Assembly (NCBI GenBank): GCA_959606905.1
Contig: CAUHML010000138.1
Span: 1-8,607, forward strand
Direction: 5' to 3'
Source: an uncultured Bacteroides sp.
GTDB lineage: Bacteria > Bacteroidota > Bacteroidia > Bacteroidales > Bacteroidaceae
Length of the DNA: 8,607 nt
Numbering within the stretch: the stretch's first letter is position 1; each line of letters begins with the position of its first letter. Both the position numbers and the translations under genes were made by a program. The notes beneath the pieces are model-generated. The model did not search any database, was not told the origin of the DNA, and saw nothing but the letters and a program-made list of their open reading frames with translations. This document shows, piece after piece, positions 1-7,811 of this stretch.

Positions 1-1
1 A

Positions 2-514
2 AACAAAGAAAAGGCCTTTCGTCTACTGTATGATACTTATTATCTCCCTTTATGCCTCTACTCTGTACAATTCACAGGCTCTACGGAAACTTCAGAAGAT
101 ATTGTACAGAATCTATTTGTCAGTTTTTGGGACAAAAACTCACATACCACCATTTCCTCCAATCTGCACGCATGGTTGTTCAATGCCGTCCGTTTCTCTT
201 CACTGACAAAAGTGCAGCGAGAACGTTACTTTTCTTTAGACGAAATGGAAGAAGAATCTTATTCTCCTATCGATGACTTTTATGATGAGGAAGAACTATT
301 GCAAAAAAGAAACCAGCTACTGACTGAATTAAAAAAATTGCCAGAACAAGAGTACAATGTTCTAGTCAAAATTGTTCTGGAAGATAAAAAGTACAAAGAA
401 GTAGCTGAAGAGCTCCATATTTCCGTAAATACAGTAAAAACCCATCTATCACGCGCACTAAAAATGTTGCGTCGTTTCAATATGATAGAAATTCTAATCT
501 TATTTAATTTATAA
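2..514 (+). CDS. ECF-family RNA polymerase sigma factor, 5' end missing
   Basis: This is the sigma-70 family regulator of the downstream uptake genes; it directs RNA polymerase to their promoters when released by its FecR partner. The reading frame is already open at the window edge (codons from base 2), so 170 residues are visible and probably only a short N-terminal piece is missing. Region 2 is at about residues 5-75, with the FRLLYDTYY start and the SEDIVQNLFVSFW core helix typical of ECF factors. Region 4 is at about 95-158, with LPEQEYNVL followed by the helix-turn-helix YKEVAEELHISVNTVKTHLSRALKMLR. An acidic linker (residues 80-98) joins the two regions. The protein ends in a short hydrophobic tail (MIEILILFNL). 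Internal starts such as the TTG at 176 would remove region 2 and are rejected. The next gene, 66 bp on, encodes the matching anti-sigma factor. Best fit is the Bacteroidetes expansion family of sigma-70 factors. Confidence 0.93.
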   Translation, partial: NKEKAFRLLYDTYYLPLCLYSVQFTGSTETSEDIVQNLFVSFWDKNSHTTISSNLHAWLFNAVRFSSLTKVQRERYFSLDEMEEESYSPIDDFYDEEELLQKRNQLLTELKKLPEQEYNVLVKIVLEDKKYKEVAEELHISVNTVKTHLSRALKMLRRFNMIEILILFNL

Positions 515-529
515 ATTTATTCAGATTTT

Positions 530-557
530 TGTCACCCATTTTGCGTATTTGTGATAC
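530..557 (+). promoter_or_regulatory. Candidate ECF-type promoter or operator upstream of the anti-sigma gene
   Basis: The 66-bp gap between the sigma and anti-sigma genes contains GTCACCC at 531-537, then GTATTTGTGATAC at 545-557. TGTCAC (530-535) and GTGATA (551-556) form a five-of-six inverted pair, and GTAT/ATAC (545-548, 554-557) form a small perfect inverted pair. Two elements spaced by roughly 15 bases would suit a -35/-10 arrangement for an ECF sigma factor and would allow self-regulation of the fecR-susCD transcript. From memory, similar GTCACCC-containing sequences occur ahead of other Bacteroides FecR genes, but I could not check this. It could also be chance. Confidence 0.33.
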
Positions 558-580
558 TTCTGTTAAACTGTACAACAATT

Positions 581-1741
581 ATGCAAAAGAGTAAAACGGA
601 AACACTAATTCAAAAATACCTGTCCCATCAGCTTAACGAGCAGGAATTGGAAGAATTAAAGCTATGGATTGAAGAAGACGCATCGCATAGAGAAATCTTT
701 GTGAAGTTACTTTCACTCCACCATGTAAACAACCAACTTAACTTATTACATCAGTTTGATAAAGAAGCCTCATGGAAGTCTATTCAACACCGTTGTAACC
801 GGTCCCATACTATTCATCGCCGTATCGCTATTTATTCCTCGGCCGCTGCAATAGCAATACTAATAGGAATTACCTCCATTTTATATTTCAATGGCCAGAA
901 GCCAGTACCTGCCATTGCCCAAAACGAACAGCCACAACAATCCCCTCTTCCCAAAAACACAGAAACTCCTAAAGCCACCTGGGTACAAGCAAACCATTCT
1001 GTAGTTCCCCTCTATGAAAACCAACGGGAAATCAATGGAAGTCATATCAACAATGGAGAAATCATATTTCCTCAAGAAAGTGATTCCCCCCACAAACCCA
1101 AACTGGATACTGAATTATTACAGAATAAAATTATAGTGCCAAAAGGTTCGGAGTACGCAATAGTATTAGCTGATGGCACAAAAGTAAAAATGAATGCGGA
1201 CTCTCATATTGATTTTCCGGTTCAATTCGGAGATACCCGAGAAGTCACTTTGGAAGGAGAGGCCATGTTTGAGGTAACACACGATGAAGCCCGCCCTTTC
1301 ATAATAAAAACACACGACCATGCTATTTATGTATTAGGAACAACTTTCAATATCTCGGCTTATCCCGATGAAGAATTATCAGTAACCTTAATTGAAGGAA
1401 AATTAAAGGTAAATGCTCCATCAGGTGAATATTATCTACTACCAGGCGAACATTACTCTTCTGCACAATCAAAAGTTTCCAAAGTAGATACTGAATTCTA
1501 TATTTCATGGACTGAGGGTGCTATGGAGTTTGACGCAATGCCATTTCCTTTGCTGATAGCCCGTCTGTCCCGATGCTATAATGTAGATATTCAAATAGCA
1601 TCCAAGGAATTAGAAACCATGAAATTCACCGGAGTTATTTTCCGTAACAAGCCTTTGGACTTTGCACTAGACATCATTCATCGTGTATCCGATGTCAAGT
1701 TTGAGAAAAAGGGAGAAACCATATTAGTAAAAAAACAATAA
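581..1741 (+). CDS. FecR-family anti-sigma factor, single-pass inner membrane protein
   Basis: This 386-residue protein should hold the upstream sigma factor inactive and pass on the signal from the SusC-family transducer. The cytoplasmic part (about 1-80) is helical and charged, with the LIQKYLSHQLNEQELEELKL pattern usual for sigma-binding FecR N-termini in Bacteroidota. One membrane helix lies at about 83-103 (IAIYSSAAAIAILIGITSIL). A low-complexity periplasmic linker (105-180) rich in Pro, Gln and Asn follows. The FecR domain is at about 184-278, with IIVPKGSEYAIVLADGTKV, EVTLEGEAMFEV and VLGTTFNI. A C-terminal DUF4974-type domain is at about 316-384. The ATG at 581 was chosen over an in-frame GTG at 551, because the GTG start would add ten unfamiliar residues and lie inside the candidate promoter. 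The Gly253-Thr254 pair in VLGTTF matches the region where some FecR relatives self-cleave. Role assignment is by family and position. Confidence 0.93.
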   Translation: MQKSKTETLIQKYLSHQLNEQELEELKLWIEEDASHREIFVKLLSLHHVNNQLNLLHQFDKEASWKSIQHRCNRSHTIHRRIAIYSSAAAIAILIGITSILYFNGQKPVPAIAQNEQPQQSPLPKNTETPKATWVQANHSVVPLYENQREINGSHINNGEIIFPQESDSPHKPKLDTELLQNKIIVPKGSEYAIVLADGTKVKMNADSHIDFPVQFGDTREVTLEGEAMFEVTHDEARPFIIKTHDHAIYVLGTTFNISAYPDEELSVTLIEGKLKVNAPSGEYYLLPGEHYSSAQSKVSKVDTEFYISWTEGAMEFDAMPFPLLIARLSRCYNVDIQIASKELETMKFTGVIFRNKPLDFALDIIHRVSDVKFEKKGETILVKKQ

Positions 1742-1796
1742 TCAAGCCCTGTATAACAGGAACATTCTAAATTATTAAATAAGTTATTTGAGTTTT
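1742..1796 (+). promoter_or_regulatory. 55-bp leader of susC with a small inverted repeat
   Basis: The gap between fecR and susC holds one perfect short inverted repeat, CCTGT-ATA-ACAGG at 1748-1760, followed by a very A/T-rich stretch up to the ATG at 1797. The stem is only five pairs, with no U-run directly after it, so it is not a convincing terminator. No clear Bacteroides -7 box (TAnnTTTG) and no purine-rich Shine-Dalgarno site is seen. It could be a weak attenuator, an operator half-site pair, or nothing. The short gap is compatible with read-through from fecR. Confidence 0.25.
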
Positions 1797-4700
1797 ATGA
1801 AAAGAAACGAGCTTTGGAAGCGTTTAGTAGCTAAACCTCCAAAAATGAGGTTTTTAGTAATGCTAATGTGCATATTCTGCACATTCAACGCTGTGTTTGC
1901 AAATGTATCAGCTGACAAGACAGTCACTATCAAAAGTGAAAACATCAGTGTGAAAGAGGCCCTTAACATGGTCAAAAAGCAAACCGGCATTAATATCATG
2001 TACGAAGATGCAACTTTAAACAATGTACCTTTGAAACTAACATTAAACAAAGAACCTCTGGAGCAAGCACTTTCAGTGATTTGTAGCCAGGCAGGTATGC
2101 GTTATGAGTTGGTAGAAAACAATTATGTGTTAATATTACCGATTGACAGAAATGCCAAACGCAGAACGATTACCGGAGTTATCAAAGATGATACGGGTGA
2201 ACCGGTCATTGGAGCTTCTATTGTCATCCAAGGTACAACTTTCGGTACTGTAGCCAATATGGATGGGCAGTTCATGTTGTCTTATCCCGAAAATACTAAA
2301 AACGACGAACTGATGATCAGCTTTATCGGTATGCAGACGGTTAAGGAGAAAATTGGTAACAGACATGTCTTCAATATAAAAATGGAAAGCGAAGTAACCA
2401 ATCTGGATGAAGTGGTCGTAGTAGGTTATGGTACTTCTTCTGTAAAAGATTTGACCGGTTCTGTGGCTTCAGTAGGGTTAAAACAATTAAGTCAATTAAA
2501 TACTCCTAATGTAACTTCCATGCTTCAAAACTTGGCCGCTGGTGTACAGGTATCACAAAATACCGGTGTACCGGGCGAAACAGTCCGCGTGCGTGTGCGT
2601 GGTGCTACCTCATTGACCGGTTCCAATGAACCCTTGTATGTGATCGATGGAGTTCCTGTAGAAGATCCCAGTATGCTGGATGCAATTTCGCCCAATGACA
2701 TTCAGTCTATGGACGTACTGAAAGATGCTTCTGCGGCTGCTATCTATGGTTCTCGTGCTGCAAATGGTGTAGTTATCGTTACCACCAAAAAAGGAGTAGA
2801 AGGTTCCAAACCCACCGTCAACTTCAATTATAATGTAACCACTGATGTCCAGATCAAGAATTTCCGTATTTTATATGGTGACGAATGGCGCGAAACAGTA
2901 CGCCGCTTCGCTAAAGAAACCTTGGTATATGATCCGTCCAACCAATATGCATTAGAAATTCTTGAGCCTAATTCCACTGCATTAGGTAGTGCTAATACCA
3001 ACTGGTTTGACGAAGTGAAACAAACTGCCATCCGCCATAATGCCGACTTGACTGTAAGCGGAGGCAGTAAAGTATCCAAATACCTTATTTCATTATCAGT
3101 ATTCGATCAGCAAGGTATGGTCAAAGGAGGTGACCTGAGCCGGTATAACGCACGTGTGTCTACAGAAATGAATGTGCTGCCTATCCTCCGTTTTGGTATT
3201 AATGCCAATATGAGCTATACAGACCAAGATAATGCAAACACTTCACTATTTAGTGCGCAAGGTTTCCGTCCTGACCTTCCTATATACAATGACAATGGTG
3301 AATTTGATTTATCAAGTGGCAGTGCCAATCCGGTAGCTAACACCTATAAGAAGAACCATAATAATATTTACCGTATCATGGGAACCGTATATGGAGAAGT
3401 TGATATCTGGAAAGGATTCCGCTTCCGTTCCAGCTTATCAGGTAATTTACAATTTACTGAAAACAATTCATTTAGTCCAAGTTTTCTAAGTACTAGAAAT
3501 GAAGCTAGCGGATCTGAATATCATTATAAATATTCAAAAACCGTATTCGACAATACATTGAATTATAACTATGAGTTCAACAAGAACCATGTACTGGATG
3601 CCGTAGCCGGTGTCTCCTTTGAACGCGGCATCAGCCGTAGCACCACCATGAACGGCCAAACTTATCCGGATAATGACATCTACACCAATCTGGGAAGTGC
3701 TGCAAGCATCTCATCTTGGGGCAACGGATATAATGCAAGTGGTTTGTTCTCTTCATTTGCCCGTATCAATTATAAATTAATGGAGCGCTACCTGTTTACT
3801 TTTACAGGACGTTATGATGGTTCATCCATGTTTGGTTCGAACAACCGTTATGGTTTCTTCCCTTCGGGAGCCATTGCGTGGCGTATCTCTCAGGAAAACT
3901 TCATGAAAAACCTGACATTCATTAATGATTTGAAATTGCGTGCCAGCGTAGGTACTACCGGTACCCAAAACTTAACCAGCTTCTCTAATCGTGATTTATA
4001 CGAAGCAACCAGCTATAATAATCTATCAGCCATTATACACAAACAAGTGGGTAACCGCGACATCCGTTGGGAAAAATCGACCCAATATGATTTAGGTCTT
4101 GATTTCGCATTGTTCGACTACCGACTGACCGGTTCTATCTCCGGCTATATCAAAGATACCAAAGACTTGATCTGGTCATTTGATTTCCCACCCAGCGCAA
4201 CCGGCGGCTCCATGCAGATGAACCGTAACATCGGAGCACTGACCAACCGCGGTATTGAAATAAACCTGGTGGGCCGTGTATTATCTACTAAAGACTGGAG
4301 TTTGGATTTGACCTTGAATATGTCACATAACAAGAATAAAGTCACCAGACTGGTTGAAGAAGGTAAAGCACAATCAGCTATGGATGTAGTGGTTCAAGGC
4401 AGCTATGCCGACCAAGTATTGGCTGTAGGTTATCCAATGGGAGCTTTCCATGGTTATGAATATGCCGGTATCATACAAGACCAGGCCAGAATAGATGAAT
4501 TGAACGCCTATGCTAAATCAAAGGGACAAAGTTATTACGATGGGAACTCCTTAAAACCGGGACATTTGGAAATCAAAGACCTGAACGGGGATGGAATCAT
4601 CAACTACAATGACCGTGTTATTATCGGTAATCCTGATCCGGATTTGTTCGGCGGTTTGACTGCTAATTTATCTTATAAACAATTTAGTTTGTTCGCCAAC

Positions 4701-5114
4701 TTCGGATATCAGATTGGTGGCTTGAAGATCTATAACAAGACATTGCAGAATCTACCCGGACAATTAACCGGTTTGATTGACTATGGATTGAATGACAGAT
4801 GGTCTGACACCAACAAAGATGCCAAATACCCGGCCTTGTATATAGGTGACGGTGTACCTAGACTCACCGATCATGAATTGTTTGATGCCTCCTTCTTCCG
4901 TTTGCAGGAAGTGCGTCTGACTTATAATTTACCTTTAAACAAAGTAATTAAAGGACAACTATTTATCTCGGCTACCAATTTGTTCACGATCACCTCTTAT
5001 CCGGGAACAGACCCTGCTACCGTAAACAGTAACAGTAATTATGGCGGTAACTATGAAACCTCAGCTTATCCAGGTTTCCGCTCTTTCTCGGCAGGTTTAA
5101 AAATTAACTTATAA
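1797..5114 (+). CDS. SusC/RagA-family TonB-dependent transducer with STN signalling domain
   Basis: This 1105-residue outer membrane protein imports a ligand with TonB energy and signals its presence. A long basic N-terminus and hydrophobic core (about 1-39, ending FANVSA) form the signal peptide. An STN domain is at about 41-115, the part that contacts FecR proteins. A carboxypeptidase-regulatory-like beta domain is at about 124-200 (TITGVIKDDTGEPVIGASI). The TonB box region DEVVVVGYGT is at 204-213. The plug, about 214-335, carries the SusC-typical RVRGATSL, LYVIDGVPVED and DVLKDASAAAIYGSRAANG. The rest is a 22-strand-type beta barrel; near the C-terminus is the family's calcium-loop-like DLNGDGIINYNDR (928-940). 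The protein ends in the expected beta-strand, FRSFSAGLKINL. The in-frame TTG at 1788 adds only three residues; the ATG at 1797 is preferred. Length is normal for STN-bearing SusC proteins. The frame is intact. The substrate cannot be read from the sequence. Confidence 0.97.
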   Translation: MKRNELWKRLVAKPPKMRFLVMLMCIFCTFNAVFANVSADKTVTIKSENISVKEALNMVKKQTGINIMYEDATLNNVPLKLTLNKEPLEQALSVICSQAGMRYELVENNYVLILPIDRNAKRRTITGVIKDDTGEPVIGASIVIQGTTFGTVANMDGQFMLSYPENTKNDELMISFIGMQTVKEKIGNRHVFNIKMESEVTNLDEVVVVGYGTSSVKDLTGSVASVGLKQLSQLNTPNVTSMLQNLAAGVQVSQNTGVPGETVRVRVRGATSLTGSNEPLYVIDGVPVEDPSMLDAISPNDIQSMDVLKDASAAAIYGSRAANGVVIVTTKKGVEGSKPTVNFNYNVTTDVQIKNFRILYGDEWRETVRRFAKETLVYDPSNQYALEILEPNSTALGSANTNWFDEVKQTAIRHNADLTVSGGSKVSKYLISLSVFDQQGMVKGGDLSRYNARVSTEMNVLPILRFGINANMSYTDQDNANTSLFSAQGFRPDLPIYNDNGEFDLSSGSANPVANTYKKNHNNIYRIMGTVYGEVDIWKGFRFRSSLSGNLQFTENNSFSPSFLSTRNEASGSEYHYKYSKTVFDNTLNYNYEFNKNHVLDAVAGVSFERGISRSTTMNGQTYPDNDIYTNLGSAASISSWGNGYNASGLFSSFARINYKLMERYLFTFTGRYDGSSMFGSNNRYGFFPSGAIAWRISQENFMKNLTFINDLKLRASVGTTGTQNLTSFSNRDLYEATSYNNLSAIIHKQVGNRDIRWEKSTQYDLGLDFALFDYRLTGSISGYIKDTKDLIWSFDFPPSATGGSMQMNRNIGALTNRGIEINLVGRVLSTKDWSLDLTLNMSHNKNKVTRLVEEGKAQSAMDVVVQGSYADQVLAVGYPMGAFHGYEYAGIIQDQARIDELNAYAKSKGQSYYDGNSLKPGHLEIKDLNGDGIINYNDRVIIGNPDPDLFGGLTANLSYKQFSLFANFGYQIGGLKIYNKTLQNLPGQLTGLIDYGLNDRWSDTNKDAKYPALYIGDGVPRLTDHELFDASFFRLQEVRLTYNLPLNKVIKGQLFISATNLFTITSYPGTDPATVNSNSNYGGNYETSAYPGFRSFSAGLKINL

Positions 5115-5134
5115 TCATTTAAATGTATAATCGA

Positions 5135-6625
5135 ATGAAAAAATATATATTCTTAGCTTTACTTACAATGGGCGTTTCCTCGTGCCAGTTGGTAGATGTC
5201 TTGGACCAAAAGCCCGAATTCGAAGCAGATTTAGACGGCGCCATCACAACACCCGCTGCTGTAGAGTTAGCTTTAAACGGAATCTATTACTCCTTGCCCG
5301 GGAATGGGTTCAATGTCATATTTCCTACAGTAAGTGGTTCATTCAAAGCCGGAACCATGTGGCGTCAAGAAATTGTAAGCGCCGGTAATGCCGTTTACTA
5401 CTCCGAGCGAATGTTGCCTACCCTATCATTCAGTGATGCAACGGAATGGGACGCAGATTACGCTGTAATCAAAAATGCCAACTTCCTGGAAACAGCCTGT
5501 AACCGTATGAGTGACGGAGAGTTCTCAGGAAACCGTAGAGCCGAAGTGTTAGGTGAAATAGCCTATTTACGTGCTCTGGCCTACTTCAACGTCTTGGTTC
5601 GTTACTGCGAATTTTGGGATATGAACAGTGAATACGGGGTGGTCATGCGCAATGAAGCTCCATCCGTATCCAATGCTTTGAAGGCGCGTAGCTCCGTAGC
5701 CGATTCTTATCAATATATTCTGGATCAACTGGAAATAGCGATTGAAAAAGCTCCTGATTGGAAAAAGCTTTCACAAGCTTCTAAAGAAGCAGCCAAGGCA
5801 TTAAAGGCAAGAGTATTGCTGTATGCAGGAAAATACACAGAAGCGGTAGCAGCAGTCAATGATGCGATTGATACAAATGCTCCATTGCCGGAAGCAAACT
5901 ACGGTGACGTTTTTGATAAGTTTTCAACAACCAAAGAGATTCTGTTCGCTCGTGTATTCGACCAAAAAGATGCAACCAACACTTCCACCCGCCAGCAATG
6001 TTATGGTAACAGCCCCACGAAGAAACAAGGCTATTGGGGGCCCACCAATGAGTATGTGGAACTGGTGGGGGATGATCCTCGCGCCGATGCCATCTTCTCT
6101 AAAGTAGACAGTTTGATGGACAGCCGCAGTTCTGCCGTGGCTTATAATCTGAAGTCAGTGAAAAAGCTGCTGAACGATGCCAATGACATGCCTGTCATCT
6201 TCAGCCGTGTTTCCGAACTTTATCTGATTAAAGCCGAAGCCTTGTATCGTTCGGGAGCCTCTATATCCGAAGCCTATGCACCGATCCGTAAACTACGCGA
6301 AAGAGCAGGAGCCGAAATTATTCTTCCAGCCAATAACGAAGAACTGGAAACGGCCATATTCAACGAATGGATGCTGGAATTGTCTTTCGAGAACTGGCAT
6401 GAATGGTTTGCCATGATCCGTTTTGCAGGATACACGGAGAAACCCGATTTCACCCGTCTGCTTGCCTTGAACAAGACGTTAAGAGAAGCTTTGGAAAAAG
6501 AATATGAGAAATCGGAAGCACAAGGAGACAATTATTACCAACGCATCATAGACCGCCGTATTGATGCCATTCCGTCGTCAGAAATCAGTTCTAATCTGGA
6601 ATGTAAACAAAACCCCGGTTATTAA
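5135..6625 (+). CDS. SusD/RagB-family surface nutrient-binding lipoprotein
   Basis: This 496-residue lipoprotein is the lid-like partner of the SusC barrel and captures the substrate at the cell surface. The start MKKYIFLALLTMGVSSC is a lipoprotein signal with lipobox VSSC and lipidated Cys17. SusD-type features follow: the N-terminal ALNGIYYSL helix (about 46-54), the tetratricopeptide-like segment GEIAYLRALAYFNVLVRYCEFW (about 140-161), SVADSYQYILDQLEIAIEKAP (187-207), AKALKARVLLYAGKYTEAV (219-238), and the C-terminal RVSELYLIKAEALYRSG (358-374) and FNEWMLELSFENWHEWFAMIRF (409-430). It closes with the family signature QNPGY. An ATG at 5123 is also in frame and would give 500 residues. I prefer 5135 because the signal peptide is more compact and the downstream gene begins with the same codons, but this is not certain. 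It lies 20 bp after susC (8 bp with the earlier start), the usual arrangement for a co-transcribed pair. Confidence 0.96.
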   Translation: MKKYIFLALLTMGVSSCQLVDVLDQKPEFEADLDGAITTPAAVELALNGIYYSLPGNGFNVIFPTVSGSFKAGTMWRQEIVSAGNAVYYSERMLPTLSFSDATEWDADYAVIKNANFLETACNRMSDGEFSGNRRAEVLGEIAYLRALAYFNVLVRYCEFWDMNSEYGVVMRNEAPSVSNALKARSSVADSYQYILDQLEIAIEKAPDWKKLSQASKEAAKALKARVLLYAGKYTEAVAAVNDAIDTNAPLPEANYGDVFDKFSTTKEILFARVFDQKDATNTSTRQQCYGNSPTKKQGYWGPTNEYVELVGDDPRADAIFSKVDSLMDSRSSAVAYNLKSVKKLLNDANDMPVIFSRVSELYLIKAEALYRSGASISEAYAPIRKLRERAGAEIILPANNEELETAIFNEWMLELSFENWHEWFAMIRFAGYTEKPDFTRLLALNKTLREALEKEYEKSEAQGDNYYQRIIDRRIDAIPSSEISSNLECKQNPGY

Positions 6626-6643
6626 CATATTAAATTCAAAGAC

Positions 6644-7810
6644 ATGAAAAAATATATCTTACTCATTTTCGCATGTATCTATGCGATTCACTTAAATGCC
6701 CAAAATGCAGGAATCAATTTCCTGCACGGCACTACTTGGGCAGAAGCCGTAGCCAAGGCCAAAGCAGAAAATAAACTGATATTCATTGATTTCTATACCC
6801 AATGGTGCGGACCTTGCCTGAATATGGCACAAACCGTATTCTCATTGCCTACAGTGGGTTACTACTATAACCAAACTTTCATCAACCTCAAAATTGATGC
6901 TGAAGAAGGTGAAGGAGTTACATTAGCCAAGAAATACGGTGTACGCAGTTATCCCACCTATGCATTCATAGATCCTGCTACCGAAGAAATCGTCCATCAC
7001 AGCAGCAGTCGTCAGACTCCCGAACAGTTTATTCAGACAGGAAAAGACGCAACCGTTCCTACCAAACGTTCTTTTTACCTGCAAGACCAATATACCAAAG
7101 GAAACAGGGAGCGTGCTTTTTTAATTGATTACATCAATTATCACTATTCAGTCTATGCACGCAAGAACGTACAGACCGCTTTTGACGAATTAATAAAAGG
7201 AGGCGCCAAACTGACTGATCCGGATGTATGGGAAGTATATGTAAACACCATCAACGGCATGAACCCGTACCTAAAGCAAGTATCAGACAATTATGCAGAT
7301 TTCTGTCAGCGTTTCGGTAAAAAAAATGTTGATGCCAAACTGGCAAAAGAAACTTCATACGGCGAATTGGCGGAAATTGAAGCCTTATGCAACTATGAAG
7401 GAAAAGATTTCAACCTGAAAATGATCCGTATCAATAATGATATCCGGGAACAAAAGTATGAAGCGGCAGCTACCCAGATTGATGCGATGATTGCAGATAC
7501 CACAATCAACCAACAAGAGTTGATCGGCAGATTGAAATTTATCGCCCGTTTGGGATACAAGGCAGAGGAACTTCCCGAATTCTGGTTCAACAAATGTGTA
7601 GGCTATCTGCAATACATTGCTTATAACCAAACAGACAGAGATGATGCTTTCATCCATCAGGAATATGCAGCCGCCTTGGAAATGGTGCTTCGTAAACTGA
7701 ACGGCAAAGCCCCCATCCCTGCCAGCCTCAGCACAGAACCCGCATACGGAAAGAAAGTCTATAACATGCGTCCCGATGCATTGAAAATGAAACCTAAAAG
7801 AAAAAAATAA
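6644..7810 (+). CDS. Exported thioredoxin-fold protein with WCGPC active site and long C-terminal extension
   Basis: The protein has 388 residues. A signal peptide (about 1-19, cleavage after LNA) sends it to the periplasm or beyond; Cys11 in IFAC is a poor lipobox. The thioredoxin domain, about 25-135, has AKAENKLIFIDFYTQWCGPC (catalytic Cys55 and Cys58), KIDAEEGEGVTLAKKYGVRS and the cis-proline loop SYPTYAFID (Pro104), which fits the thioredoxin_7/DsbD-gamma-like group. A redox-active CXXC and cis-Pro are both present, so it is likely an active thiol-disulfide enzyme, either a reductase or an isomerase. Residues about 140-388 form a mostly helical, charged region that I cannot place in a family; it may bind a substrate or partner. 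It ends in a basic tail (KMKPKRKK). It begins 18 bp after susD and ends 1 bp before the next gene, so it is probably co-expressed with the uptake pair. The electron donor is not visible here. Confidence 0.9.
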   Translation: MKKYILLIFACIYAIHLNAQNAGINFLHGTTWAEAVAKAKAENKLIFIDFYTQWCGPCLNMAQTVFSLPTVGYYYNQTFINLKIDAEEGEGVTLAKKYGVRSYPTYAFIDPATEEIVHHSSSRQTPEQFIQTGKDATVPTKRSFYLQDQYTKGNRERAFLIDYINYHYSVYARKNVQTAFDELIKGGAKLTDPDVWEVYVNTINGMNPYLKQVSDNYADFCQRFGKKNVDAKLAKETSYGELAEIEALCNYEGKDFNLKMIRINNDIREQKYEAAATQIDAMIADTTINQQELIGRLKFIARLGYKAEELPEFWFNKCVGYLQYIAYNQTDRDDAFIHQEYAAALEMVLRKLNGKAPIPASLSTEPAYGKKVYNMRPDALKMKPKRKK

Positions 7811-7811
7811 G

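Noticed and set aside
52..276. 74-codon plus-strand open frame at the window start
   Set aside because: It overlaps the sigma factor in another frame; the sigma frame encodes clear region 2 and region 4 motifs, and this one shows none.
551..580. GTG at 551 as the start of the FecR gene
   Set aside because: The added residues do not resemble FecR N-termini and would overlap the candidate promoter; the ATG at 581 gives the expected MQKSKTETLIQKYL start.
4578..4616. EF-hand-like DLNGDGIINYNDR in SusC as a special calcium sensor
   Set aside because: This loop near the barrel C-terminus is common across SusC-family proteins, so it is not distinctive to this locus.
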